A stretch of DNA of 6,661 nucleotides from the NCBI GenBank assembly GCA_014377915.1, contig JACMOT010000050.1, positions 1-6,661 of the forward strand, written 5' to 3'. Position 1 is the first letter of the stretch, and every line of letters begins with the position of its first letter. The notes under the pieces are model-generated. The model was given only the letters and a program-made list of their open reading frames with translations. It made no database searches and was not told the origin of the DNA. Shown piece by piece: positions 1 through 6,661 of this stretch. The DNA comes from Tardiphaga sp. Lineage in GTDB: Bacteria > Pseudomonadota > Alphaproteobacteria > Rhizobiales > Xanthobacteraceae. A program made the translations under genes and the position numbers.

Positions 1-7
1 CGGCGAC

Positions 8-109
8 GGATGAGGGGACCCCCGAGCTTTGGTGCTGCCCTCACCCGTCTCGAACATGCGCCGCATGTTCGATCCACCCTCTCCCACAGCGGGAGAGGGA
101 AGAAGCACC
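8..109. repeat. Nested palindromic intergenic repeat downstream of serB
   Basis: Three inverted repeats are visible. TCGAACATGCG (50-60) is perfectly complementary to 62-72 around a single central base. CCCTCTCCC (77-85) pairs with GGGAGAGGG (91-99) over a 5-nt loop. GGTGCT (31-36) pairs with AGCACC (104-109) and frames the others. TGAGGG (11-16) can also pair with CCCTCA (38-43). The CCCTCACCC...CCCTCTCCC...GAGAGGG pattern recurs at 4195-4267, so this is a dispersed element rather than a one-off. It lies just past the 3' end of serB and may fold in its transcript, but no T-run follows the hairpin in the serB direction, so it is not a typical intrinsic terminator. No gene is seen in 1-123. 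Confidence 0.75.
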
Positions 110-123
110 GGCGCCCCGAACCT

Positions 124-1014
124 TCAGCTCACAAATTCTGATCGCTTGTAGCCCTGCGCATAGAGTAGCGCGGTGAGGTCGCCATGGTCGATGCGCGCGG
201 CGGCCGCGGCGGCCACCGCGGGCTTGGCGTGATAGGCCACACCCAGCCCGGCGCTTTCGATCATCGCCAGATCGTTGGCGCCATCGCCGACTACAAGCGT
301 GTCGATTCCATCGACATCGAAGGATTCCCGGAGATCGTCGAGCGTCGCCAGCTTGGCGGCGCGGCCCAGGATCGGCTCGGCGACCAGGCCGGATAATTTG
401 CCGTCCTCGACCAGCAATTCATTGGCGCGGTTCTCCTGAAAGCCGATCAGCTCGGCGACCTTGCTCGAGAACAGCGTGAAGCCGCCGGAGACGAGGCAGG
501 TGTAGGCGCCATCGGCGCGCATGGTCTGTACCAATGCGCGCGCGCCCGAGGTCAGCGTGATCCGCGTCGCCAGCACCTCGTCGATGACGCTGACGGGCAG
601 TCCCTTGAGCAACGCGACGCGTTCGCGCAGCGCCCGCTCGAATTCGATCTCGCCGCGCATCGCCCGCTCGGTGATCGCGGCGACATGGGCCTTCAGCCCG
701 GCAAAGTCGGCGAGTTCGTCGATGCACTCCTGGCCGATCATGGTGGAATCCATGTCGGCCAGAAACAGCTTCTTGCGCCGTGTCGCGCGGGGCTGCACGA
801 CAACGTCGATGGCGAGGTCACCGCGCGCGGCGCGCAGCCGTTCGGCGATCACGGCGATGTCTTCGTCGCTGGAAAAAAAGATATCGGCGGCGACGCCGTC
901 GCTGAGCCAGTGCGCCTCGTTGGCGCCTTGCAACACCGCGCGCGCGCCTTCGACGATCGTGCTATCGAGGGCGGGATCGGCGGGATGGCAGATCAGGGTC
1001 GCAACAAGAGACAT
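124..1014 (-). CDS. serB: Phosphoserine phosphatase SerB (HAD superfamily)
   Basis: SerB hydrolyses O-phospho-L-serine to serine, the last step of the phosphorylated serine pathway, in the cytoplasm. The 296-residue product carries all HAD motifs: motif I DMDST (D87 nucleophile, D89 acid/base), the SerB-type E96 in GQECIDE and R132 in the cap region, motif II SGG (S176), motif III K221, and motif [10 protein letters not shown] (D244, N247, D248). The first 80 or so residues form the N-terminal regulatory-like region found in longer proteobacterial SerB proteins. The reading frame stays open upstream to about 1539, but that extension is antisense to miaA and low-complexity, so I chose the ATG at 1014, where the SerB-like sequence [11 protein letters not shown] begins. 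The ribosome binding site there is weak (CGGAA about 7 nt upstream). The gene diverges from miaA with essentially no spacer, so its promoter must lie within the miaA 5' coding region. The family call is secure; the exact start is likely. Confidence 0.95.
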   Translation of the reverse strand: MSLVATLICHPADPALDSTIVEGARAVLQGANEAHWLSDGVAADIFFSSDEDIAVIAERLRAARGDLAIDVVVQPRATRRKKLFLADMDSTMIGQECIDELADFAGLKAHVAAITERAMRGEIEFERALRERVALLKGLPVSVIDEVLATRITLTSGARALVQTMRADGAYTCLVSGGFTLFSSKVAELIGFQENRANELLVEDGKLSGLVAEPILGRAAKLATLDDLRESFDVDGIDTLVVGDGANDLAMIESAGLGVAYHAKPAVAAAAAARIDHGDLTALLYAQGYKRSEFVS

Positions 1015-1015
1015 G

Positions 1016-1936
1016 ATGAATTCCGGGCCAGACCATAGAGCGCTGCTTATCGCAGGGCCTACCGCCAGCGGCAAGTCGGCGCTGGCGGTGCGGCTGGCGC
1101 ATGCGCATGGTGGCGTGATCATCAATACCGATTCCATGCAGGTGTATCGCGACCTGCGCGTGCTGACCGCGCGGCCGACGCAGGTCGATGAGGCCGAGCT
1201 GCCGCACCGGCTGTATGGAACCGTCGACGCCGCGGTGAATTTCTCCGCCGGTGCCTGGGTCGCCGAGGCTGCCAAGGTACTGGCGGAGGTGCGGGCGGAA
1301 AACCGGTTGCCGATCTTCGTCGGTGGCTCCGGGCTGTATTTCAAGGCGCTGACGCGGGGGCTGTCCGACGTGCCGCCGATATCCGCCGAGGTGCGTGACG
1401 ATGTTCGCGCGCGGCTGGAGCATTTGGGGCCGGAGGCGCTGCATGCGCAGCTCGGCTTGCGCGATCCGGCCTCCGCCGAGCGGCTGCATCGCAACGACCG
1501 CACCCGGATCGCCCGCGCGCTGGAAGTGGTCGAGGCCACCGGGCGCTCGCTGACCGACTGGCACCGCGCCGCGCCGCCGCCGCTGCTGCCGCCGGACAGT
1601 TTTACGGCGCTGTTCCTGACGCCGGAGCGCGACCAGCTTTATGCACGGATCGATACGCGCTTCGATGTGATGCTGGGGGCAGGGGCACTCGATGAGGTTT
1701 CGGCACTGGCCGCGCGAAACCTCGATCCGCTGCTGCCGGCGATGAAGGCGCATGGCGTGCCGGCGCTGGTCCGGCATCTCGCCGGCGAACTCTCGCTGGA
1801 AGAGGCGGCGGTGATCGGCCGCGCCGACACCAGGCATTATGCCAAGCGGCAATTCACCTGGTTTAGGCATCAATTGCCGGAATTTGAATGGATGACGCTG
1901 GAGGCGGCGGGGCCGTTGTTGGACGCCAGCCTTTGA
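1016..1936 (+). CDS. miaA: tRNA dimethylallyltransferase MiaA
   Basis: MiaA transfers a dimethylallyl group to N6 of A37 in tRNAs that read codons beginning with U, the first step towards ms2i6A37. The 306-residue product shows the P-loop GPTASGKS (14-21), the D-S-M-Q-V-Y motif (39-44, catalytic Asp39), PHRLYGTVD (63-71), the [11 protein letters not shown] motif (102-112), [12 protein letters not shown] (160-171), and the C-terminal [11 protein letters not shown] signature (275-285). The length is normal for the family. Two tandem ATGs occur at 1013 and 1016. I prefer 1016 because AAGAG (1006-1010) is then 5 nt upstream rather than 2; the other choice adds one Met. With 1013 the start codon would overlap the serB start by two bases on the opposite strand. 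The stop TGA is followed within 4 nt by the palindromic repeat at 1940. Its own promoter would have to sit inside the serB coding region. Confidence 0.97.
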   Translation: MNSGPDHRALLIAGPTASGKSALAVRLAHAHGGVIINTDSMQVYRDLRVLTARPTQVDEAELPHRLYGTVDAAVNFSAGAWVAEAAKVLAEVRAENRLPIFVGGSGLYFKALTRGLSDVPPISAEVRDDVRARLEHLGPEALHAQLGLRDPASAERLHRNDRTRIARALEVVEATGRSLTDWHRAAPPPLLPPDSFTALFLTPERDQLYARIDTRFDVMLGAGALDEVSALAARNLDPLLPAMKAHGVPALVRHLAGELSLEEAAVIGRADTRHYAKRQFTWFRHQLPEFEWMTLEAAGPLLDASL

Positions 1937-1939
1937 CCG

Positions 1940-2025
1940 TCATTGCGAGGAGCACTTGCGACGAAGCAATCCAGTCTTCGCAAGTGGCCTTCTGGATTGC
2001 CGCGTTGCTTAGCTCCTCGCAATGA
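1940..2025. repeat. Palindromic interspersed repeat (MITE/REP-like) after miaA
   Basis: The outer arms TCATTGCGAGGAGC (1940-1953) and GCTCCTCGCAATGA (2012-2025) are perfect 14-bp inverted repeats. Internally, GCAATCCAG (1966-1974) pairs with CTGGATTGC (1992-2000), and ACTTGCG (1954-1960) pairs with CGCAAGT (1979-1985). The last two pairings interleave, so they cannot both form in a simple hairpin. The GTCATTGCGAGGAGC...GAAGCAATCCAG sequence matches my memory of a very common intergenic repeat in Bradyrhizobium, Rhodopseudomonas and relatives; that identification is from memory. It has no coding capacity and starts 4 nt after the miaA stop, so it may cap the miaA mRNA. Confidence 0.8.
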
Positions 2026-2071
2026 TCTGGGAGGACAAAGCCGCACGCATGGCTGCCTGCTCGAATTATGT

Positions 2072-2100
2072 GCTAGCCGAACACGAAACGGGCGGCTAGC
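2072..2100. repeat. 8-bp inverted repeat upstream of the ilv promoter
   Basis: GCTAGCCG (2072-2079) and CGGCTAGC (2093-2100) are perfect inverted repeats with a 13-nt spacer. The right arm ends 32 nt before the -35 box of the candidate ilv promoter. That position would suit an upstream regulator site, or a weak hairpin ending upstream transcripts, but there is no T-run and I do not recognise a known operator. The surrounding bases 2026-2071 and 2101-2131 show nothing else I can assign. Confidence 0.4.
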
Positions 2101-2131
2101 TTCTGAATCACGCGTTTGTTGCCGCCTTTCC

Positions 2132-2160
2132 CTTGACTTCCCGGGTTTGGCAGCTATGTT
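2132..2160 (+). promoter_or_regulatory. Sigma70-type promoter for the ilv leader and ilvIH
   Basis: CTTGAC (2132-2137) followed by 16 nt and CTATGT (2154-2159) closely matches the alphaproteobacterial housekeeping pattern CTTGAC-N17-CTATAT. In classical terms this is TTGACT, a 16-nt spacer and TATGTT. The transcript would begin around 2166-2168, some 25 nt before the leader-peptide ATG, and cross the attenuator before reaching ilvI. The start site is inferred, not measured. Confidence 0.65.
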
Positions 2161-2192
2161 CCGCGCAATCTTTGGGAAGTCCGAGCGTTCAC

Positions 2193-2258
2193 ATGCGCAA
2201 TAAAATTACCCAGCTTCTTATTATCGTCGTACCCAGGCACACCGCCGGGGGTGGCTGA
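2193..2258 (+). CDS. Branched-chain amino acid leader peptide of the ilvIH attenuator
   Basis: This 21-codon reading frame begins ATG CGC AAT and ends TGA. Codons 8-13 (2214-2231) are CTT CTT ATT ATC GTC GTA, giving Leu-Leu-Ile-Ile-Val-Val, exactly the three end products of the pathway encoded downstream. The next residues are Pro-Arg-His-Thr-Ala-Gly-Gly-Gly. Codons 14-18 form the 5' arm of a long stem, and the stop codon lies in the loop of a small hairpin (2249-2255 with 2260-2266). CTT, ATT and GTA look uncommon beside the CTG/CTC, ATC and GTC/GTG usage of ilvI, which would sharpen stalling when charged tRNA is scarce. The Shine-Dalgarno is poor: GAG at 2183-2185, 7 nt upstream, or GGGAAG further off. 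The peptide itself probably has no function beyond sensing. Too short for standard gene finders, but the codon run, position and following terminator together make a chance ORF unlikely. Confidence 0.88.
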   Translation: MRNKITQLLIIVVPRHTAGGG

Positions 2259-2289
2259 GGCCATCCACTCGCAGGCGGTGTGCTGGGGT
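2231..2289 (+). promoter_or_regulatory. Antiterminator stem of the ilv attenuator
   Basis: The 16-nt arm ACCCAGGCACACCGCC (2231-2246) pairs with GGCGGTGTGCTGGGGT (2274-2289). Fifteen of 16 positions pair (one G-U, and one A-G mismatch at 2235/2285), including an uninterrupted 10-bp block 2237-2246/2274-2283. The 5' arm starts at the last base of the second Val codon, so a ribosome halted on the Leu/Ile codons leaves most of it free, whereas one translating to the stop covers it. The 3' arm contains 2286-2289, the start of the terminator stem, so the two structures exclude each other. Confidence 0.8.
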
Positions 2290-2309
2290 CCTTGACGGGG
2301 CCCTTTTTT
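2286..2309 (+). terminator. Rho-independent terminator (attenuator) before ilvI
   Basis: GGGTCC (2286-2291) pairs with GGGCCC (2298-2303) with one G-U pair over the 6-nt loop TTGACG, followed directly by six Ts (2304-2309). The hairpin lies between the leader peptide stop and the ilvI start (53 nt further on), which is the attenuator position. Its left arm is shared with the antiterminator at 2274-2289. Confidence 0.85.
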
Positions 2310-2362
2310 ATTGTCCGAAACGACCTACCAAGCCGCGCCGATCGGCGCCTCCGGAGCCAGCC

Positions 2363-4138
2363 ATGACCGACAAGCCCCACGATCCCAACCAGATGACCGG
2401 CGCGGCAATGATCGTCCGCGCGCTCGCCGATCACGGCGTCAAGCATTTGTTCGGCTATCCCGGCGGCGCCGTGCTGCCGATCTATGACGAGATCTACCAG
2501 CAGTCCGAAGTCGAACACATCCTGGTCCGCCACGAGCAGGGCGCCGGCCATGCCGCCGAGGGCTATGCGCGCTCGACCGGGTTGCCCGGCGTGGTGCTGG
2601 TGACGTCGGGACCTGGTGCGACCAACATGGTGACGCCGCTGGCCGACGCCCTGATGGATTCGATCCCGCTGGTCTGCATCACCGGACAGGTGCCGACGCA
2701 CCTGATCGGTAATGATGCGTTCCAGGAATGCGACACGGTCGGCATCACGCGGCCCTGCACCAAGCACAATTGGCTGGTCCGCGACGTCAACGATCTGGCC
2801 AAGGTGCTGCATGAGGCATTCTACGTCGCCACGACCGGCCGTCCGGGCCCGGTCGTCGTCGACGTGCCGAAGGACGTGCAGTTCGCGGTCGGCACCTATC
2901 ATCCGCCGCGCAAATCCGACGTTCACGTCTCCTATACGCCGCGGGTGAAGGGCGATGCCGCGCAGATCCGCAAGGCGGTGGCGCTGCTCGCCGGCGCCAG
3001 GAAGCCGGTGATCTATTCCGGCGGCGGGGTCATCAATGCCGGCACGGCGGCGTCGAAACTGCTGCGTGAGCTGGTCGAATTGACCGGCTTCCCGATCACC
3101 TCGACGCTGATGGGCCTCGGCGCCTATCCGGCGTCCGGTCCGAACTGGCTCGGGATGCTCGGCATGCACGGCACCTACGAGGCCAACATGGCGATGCATG
3201 ATTGCGACGTCATGCTGTGCGTCGGCGCGCGCTTCGATGACCGGATCACCGGTCGCACCGATGCGTTCTCGCCGCACTCCAAGAAGATCCACATCGATAT
3301 TGATCCGTCCTCGATCAACAAGAACATCCGCGTCGATGTGCCGATCATCGGCGATTGCGCCAATGTGCTGGGCGACATCGTGCAGGTGTTCAAGGCGGAA
3401 GCGAAGAAGCCGGACACCCATGCGTGGTGGAAGGAGATCACCACCTGGCGTGCCCGCAATTCGCTGGCCTATAAGAAGAGCGCCGATGTGATCCTGCCGC
3501 AATTCGCGATCCAGCGCCTGTTCGAGGCGACGCGCGGCCACGACACCTACATCACTACCGAAGTCGGTCAGCACCAGATGTGGGCGGCGCAGTTCTTCGG
3601 CTTCGAGGAGCCGCATCGCTGGATGACGTCGGGCGGATTGGGCACCATGGGCTACGGCCTGCCGGCGGCATTGGGTGTGCAGGTCGCGCATCCGGATTCG
3701 CTGGTGATCGACATCGCCGGCGATGCCTCGGTGCAGATGACGATGCAGGAGATGTCGACCGCGGTGCAGCATAACCTGCCGATCAAGATCTTCATCCTCA
3801 ACAACCAGTATATGGGTATGGTGCGGCAGTGGCAGCAGCTGCTGCATGGCAACCGGCTGTCGCATTCCTATTCCGAGGCGCTGCCGGACTTCGTCAAGCT
3901 GGCGGAGGCCTATGGCGGCGCCGGTTTCCGGGTCGAGAAGCCCGGCGACCTCGATGGCGCGATCCACGAGATGATCAAGGTGAAGAAGCCGGTGCTGTTC
4001 GACTGCCGCGTCGCCAATCTGGAAAACTGCTTCCCGATGATCCCGTCCGGCAAGGCGCATAATGAAATGCTGCTGCCGCTGGAAGCCAATGACGAAGCCA
4101 CCGCGGCCGCCTTCGCTGGCGGCAGCGCGCTGGTGTGA
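2363..4138 (+). CDS. ilvI: Acetolactate synthase large (catalytic) subunit, biosynthetic
   Basis: This ThDP- and FAD-dependent enzyme condenses two pyruvates to 2-acetolactate (valine, leucine) or pyruvate with 2-oxobutyrate to 2-aceto-2-hydroxybutyrate (isoleucine). The 591-residue length is typical. Visible in order: an N-terminal ThDP pyrimidine domain with catalytic Glu58 in RHEQGAGHAAEGYAR, GPGATNMVTPLADA (83-96), GQVPTHLIGNDAFQE (108-122), a central FAD-binding domain (about 195-345) with VGARFDDRITG (287-297), and the C-terminal ThDP domain with GDASVQMT (453-460) and NNQYMGMVRQW (480-490). The diphosphate motif reads GDA rather than the consensus GDG, a change I believe is common in alphaproteobacterial homologues. 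The ATG has GGAG (2353-2356) 6 nt upstream. It is the first gene after the attenuator and is followed by its regulatory subunit. It could equally be named ilvB; ilvI is chosen because the small subunit resembles the full-length IlvH type. A long open antisense frame across the gene is a codon-bias shadow. Confidence 0.97.
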   Translation: MTDKPHDPNQMTGAAMIVRALADHGVKHLFGYPGGAVLPIYDEIYQQSEVEHILVRHEQGAGHAAEGYARSTGLPGVVLVTSGPGATNMVTPLADALMDSIPLVCITGQVPTHLIGNDAFQECDTVGITRPCTKHNWLVRDVNDLAKVLHEAFYVATTGRPGPVVVDVPKDVQFAVGTYHPPRKSDVHVSYTPRVKGDAAQIRKAVALLAGARKPVIYSGGGVINAGTAASKLLRELVELTGFPITSTLMGLGAYPASGPNWLGMLGMHGTYEANMAMHDCDVMLCVGARFDDRITGRTDAFSPHSKKIHIDIDPSSINKNIRVDVPIIGDCANVLGDIVQVFKAEAKKPDTHAWWKEITTWRARNSLAYKKSADVILPQFAIQRLFEATRGHDTYITTEVGQHQMWAAQFFGFEEPHRWMTSGGLGTMGYGLPAALGVQVAHPDSLVIDIAGDASVQMTMQEMSTAVQHNLPIKIFILNNQYMGMVRQWQQLLHGNRLSHSYSEALPDFVKLAEAYGGAGFRVEKPGDLDGAIHEMIKVKKPVLFDCRVANLENCFPMIPSGKAHNEMLLPLEANDEATAAAFAGGSALV

Positions 4139-4144
4139 TGACTT

Positions 4145-4267
4145 CACCTCTTCCCGTTGGGAGAGGTGACCGGCGAAGCGCAGCAATGACGATCGGGTGA
4201 GGGGCCTTCACGGCTGTAGAGTCTGCGGCTCCCCCTCACCCCAACCCTCTCCCCATAGAAGAGAGGG
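4145..4267. repeat. Palindromic repeat element between ilvI and ilvH
   Basis: Three inverted repeats follow one another. CACCTC plus TCCC (4145-4155, one bulged T) pair with GGGAGAGGTG (4159-4168) over a GTT loop. GGGTGAGGGG (4195-4204) is perfectly complementary to CCCCTCACCC (4232-4241). CCCTCTC (4245-4251) pairs with GAGAGGG (4261-4267). The TGAGGGG...CCCTCACCC...CCCTCTCCC...GAGAGGG order repeats that at 8-99, so both are copies of one dispersed family, this one lacking the central TCGAACATGCG palindrome. It fills most of the 181 nt between the two acetolactate synthase genes. None of the hairpins is followed by a T-run, so it should not stop transcription by itself, but it may affect mRNA decay and the ratio of the two subunits. 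Confidence 0.75.
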
Positions 4268-4319
4268 AGCTACAGCGCCTGGCGCAACGCTAGAGTGACG
4301 ATTGAAACCGAGGACGACA

Positions 4320-4862
4320 ATGGAACAGCCCGCCTCCGCCTATTTCATGGAAGACCGCCACGATGCCAGCGAGACACATACGCTGTCGGTGCTGGTCGCC
4401 AACGAGCCCGGCGTGCTCGCGCGCGTCATCGGCCTGTTCTCCGGCCGCGGCTACAATATCGAGAGCCTGACGGTGTCGGAGACCGAGAGCCAGAAGCATG
4501 TCTCGCGCATCACCATCGTCACCACCGGCACGCCGATGGTGATCACCCAGATCAAGCATCAGCTCGAGCGCATGATCCCGGTGCATCGCGTCGTTGACAT
4601 GACCACCTCCGGCCGCTCGATCGAGCGTGAACTGGCGATGGTCAAGCTGCGCGGCACTGGCGAGCACCGCGTCGAGGCGCTGCGGCTGGCGGAAGCGTTT
4701 CGTGCCCGCGTCATCGACGCCACCACCGAGAGTTTCGTGTTCGAGATCACCGGCAACTCGTCGAAGATCAACCAGTTCATCGACCTGATGCGGCCGCTTG
4801 GCCTGGTCGAGATCTCCCGCACCGGCGTCGCCGCCATCAGCCGCGGCCCGGAGGGGATGTAG
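4320..4862 (+). CDS. ilvH: Acetolactate synthase small (regulatory) subunit
   Basis: The small subunit activates the IlvI catalytic subunit and confers feedback inhibition by valine. The 180-residue product has an N-terminal ACT domain (about 20-95) with the signature NEPGVLARVIGLFSGRGYNI (28-47) and ESLTV (48-52), where Asn28 and Gly31 correspond to residues involved in valine binding in enteric IlvH. A C-terminal domain (about 100-175) contains RELAMVKL (103-110), TGNSSKINQFIDLM (144-157) and GLVEISRTGVAAISRG (161-176). I chose the ATG at 4320 because GAGGA (4310-4314) sits 5 nt upstream; an in-frame TTG at 4302 would add six residues with no better site. It is 181 nt downstream of ilvI across a repeat element, in the same direction and probably co-transcribed. 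The next gene starts 19 nt after its stop. ilvN is an alternative name. Confidence 0.96.
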   Translation: MEQPASAYFMEDRHDASETHTLSVLVANEPGVLARVIGLFSGRGYNIESLTVSETESQKHVSRITIVTTGTPMVITQIKHQLERMIPVHRVVDMTTSGRSIERELAMVKLRGTGEHRVEALRLAEAFRARVIDATTESFVFEITGNSSKINQFIDLMRPLGLVEISRTGVAAISRGPEGM

Positions 4863-4881
4863 CCTCGCGCGCATCGCAATC

Positions 4882-5753
4882 ATGAAACCTCTCGATATCG
4901 CACTCGCCGTGACCGTGGCGGTGATCTGGGGCGTTGGCTTCGTGCTGACCCGGATCGCGCTCGACGAGATGTCGTCGACGCTGCTGACGGCGCTGCGCTT
5001 CGCCATCACGGCGCTGCCGTGCCTGGTGCTGCCGCGTCCGAAAATGTCATGGACGCTGGTATTTGCGATCAGCTGGCTGCTGGTGGCGCAGTTCATGGCG
5101 CAGACCTATGGTATCGAACATGGCGTGCCGGCCGGACTGACGGCGGTGATCGTGCAGAGCCAGGCACTGTTCACGGTGGCCTTTGCCGCGCTGTTTTTGC
5201 GCGAACTGCCGACCCGAATTCAGGTGCTCGGGATCGGTATCGCGAGCTGCGGGCTGCTGCTGATCTGCCTGACGGTCGGCTACGATTTCAGCGTCGTGGC
5301 TTTCGCGGTGCTGATGACGGCGCCGGTCAGCTTCGCGGTATCGAACCTGCTGCTGCGGCAGGCCCGCGCGGTGCCGATGCTCGACCTGTTTGCCTGGATC
5401 GGGCTGATCGCGATGCTGCCGCTGCTGACTGCCTTGTTCGTGGTTGACGGGCCGCGCGTGACCTGGCTGGCGCTGTCGCAAATTTCTCTGGCGGTGGCGG
5501 GATGTGTGCTGGCCCTCGGATTGCTGGGGACGACGCTCGGCTACTGGATCTGGGGCCGGCTTTTGCGCAACTATACCGCGGCGCAGGTCGTGCCGTTCGC
5601 CCTGCTGGTGCCGTTCATCGGTGCCGGGGCCTCGGCGCTCGTGTTCGACGAGAAATTCGGGACGCTGCGTCTTGCCGGCATGGTGGTTGTGATCGCCGGC
5701 ATCGGGGTGATGCTGCTCTCGCGGCGACCGCCTGTCCTTGTCGAGGTGGCGTG

Positions 5754-5754
<1 letters not shown>
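4882..5754 (+). CDS. EamA-family (DMT superfamily) inner-membrane exporter, EamA-like
   Basis: The 290-residue product is almost entirely hydrophobic, with about ten predicted membrane spans (roughly 5-25, 32-50, 57-75, 84-104, 113-131, 136-156, 167-188, 198-219, 232-252, 262-280). This matches two tandem five-helix EamA repeats. Family features include AVIWGVGFVLTRIAL (13-27), LRF (38-40) and VPFALLVPFIGAGASALVFDE (237-257, ending in the usual E). GYWIWGRLL (220-228) and the following LLVP segment resemble E. coli EamA, an O-acetylserine/cysteine exporter, as I recall its sequence. Substrate assignment is inference; other amino acids or metabolites are possible. The ATG at 4882 begins just before the first span, but no clear Shine-Dalgarno precedes it, so it may depend on translation of ilvH, whose stop is 19 nt upstream. 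Its stop overlaps the start of the next transporter by one base. Confidence 0.85.

Positions 5755-6661
<907 letters not shown>

Noticed and set aside
8..109. CRISPR-like array or tRNA near the window start
   Set aside because: There are no regularly spaced direct repeats and no cloverleaf; the region is explained by nested inverted repeats.
453..456. Residue numbers in IlvI (not bases): GDA instead of GDG in the ThDP diphosphate motif, suggesting an inactive enzyme
   Set aside because: All other catalytic features, including Glu58 and the NN end of the motif, are intact, and I believe Ala is common here in alphaproteobacterial homologues.
521..1012. N-terminal extension of miaA upstream of 1013
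   Set aside because: It is antisense to serB and lacks any MiaA feature; the P-loop comes 13 residues after the ATG at 1016, as expected.
1015..1539. N-terminal extension of serB by 175 codons
   Set aside because: It is antisense to the conserved P-loop region of miaA, is Ser/Ala/Arg-rich, and SerB homology begins only at the ATG at 1014.
1943..2203. Possible 86-residue protein between miaA and the ilv leader
   Set aside because: It is made up of the palindromic repeat, the inverted repeat and the promoter read as codons, with no good ribosome binding site or recognisable sequence.
1016..2258. A functional link between miaA and the attenuator, since loss of MiaA modification alters attenuation of some operons in enterics
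   Set aside because: MiaA modifies tRNAs reading codons that begin with U. None of the control codons (CTT, CTT, ATT, ATC, GTC, GTA) does, so a direct effect is not expected.
2189..4186. A 665-codon open frame on the minus strand covering all of ilvI
   Set aside because: Its residues are a His/Arg/Asp-rich mix typical of the antisense of a GC-rich, codon-biased gene, with no recognisable domain. ilvI on the plus strand explains the stretch fully.

Overview
The window looks like a chromosomal, housekeeping segment from a GC-rich alphaproteobacterium, most likely of the Bradyrhizobium/Rhodopseudomonas group (Nitrobacteraceae). This rests on the strong G/C bias at third codon positions, a rhizobial-type promoter (CTTGAC-N16-CTATGT), the gene order serB < > miaA - ilvI - ilvH - ... 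- ilvC, and intergenic palindromic repeats of a kind I associate with these genomes. The genus is inferred; no search was run.

Layout: 1-123 is a palindromic repeat region. 124-1014 (minus) is serB, phosphoserine phosphatase. 1016-1936 (plus) is miaA, tRNA dimethylallyltransferase; the two genes diverge from start codons that abut. 1937-2362 is a long gene-free stretch. It holds a two-armed palindromic repeat (1940-2025), an 8-bp inverted repeat (2072-2100), a sigma70-type promoter (about 2132-2160), and a complete translational attenuator. The attenuator has a 21-codon leader peptide with Leu-Leu-Ile-Ile-Val-Val in a row (2193-2258), a long antiterminator stem (2231-2289) and a competing rho-independent terminator (2286-2309). 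2363-4138 is ilvI and 4320-4862 is ilvH, the acetolactate synthase large and small subunits, separated by a second copy of the palindromic repeat. 4882-5754 is an EamA/DMT-type exporter and 5754-6362 a LysE/RhtB-type exporter, overlapping by one base. 6363-6507 carries a candidate promoter and small hairpins. 6508-6661 is the 5' end of ilvC, ketol-acid reductoisomerase, cut by the window edge.

The genes form a branched-chain amino acid block. IlvI/IlvH make acetolactate and acetohydroxybutyrate, and IlvC takes the next step. The leader peptide would sense charged Leu-, Ile- and Val-tRNA and set readthrough into ilvI. The two exporters lie between ilvH and ilvC and may remove excess amino acids or related metabolites, but their substrates cannot be read from sequence.

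No novel defence, mobile or biosynthetic system is visible. The most informative non-coding signal is the ilv attenuator, whose alternative hairpins can be drawn base by base.
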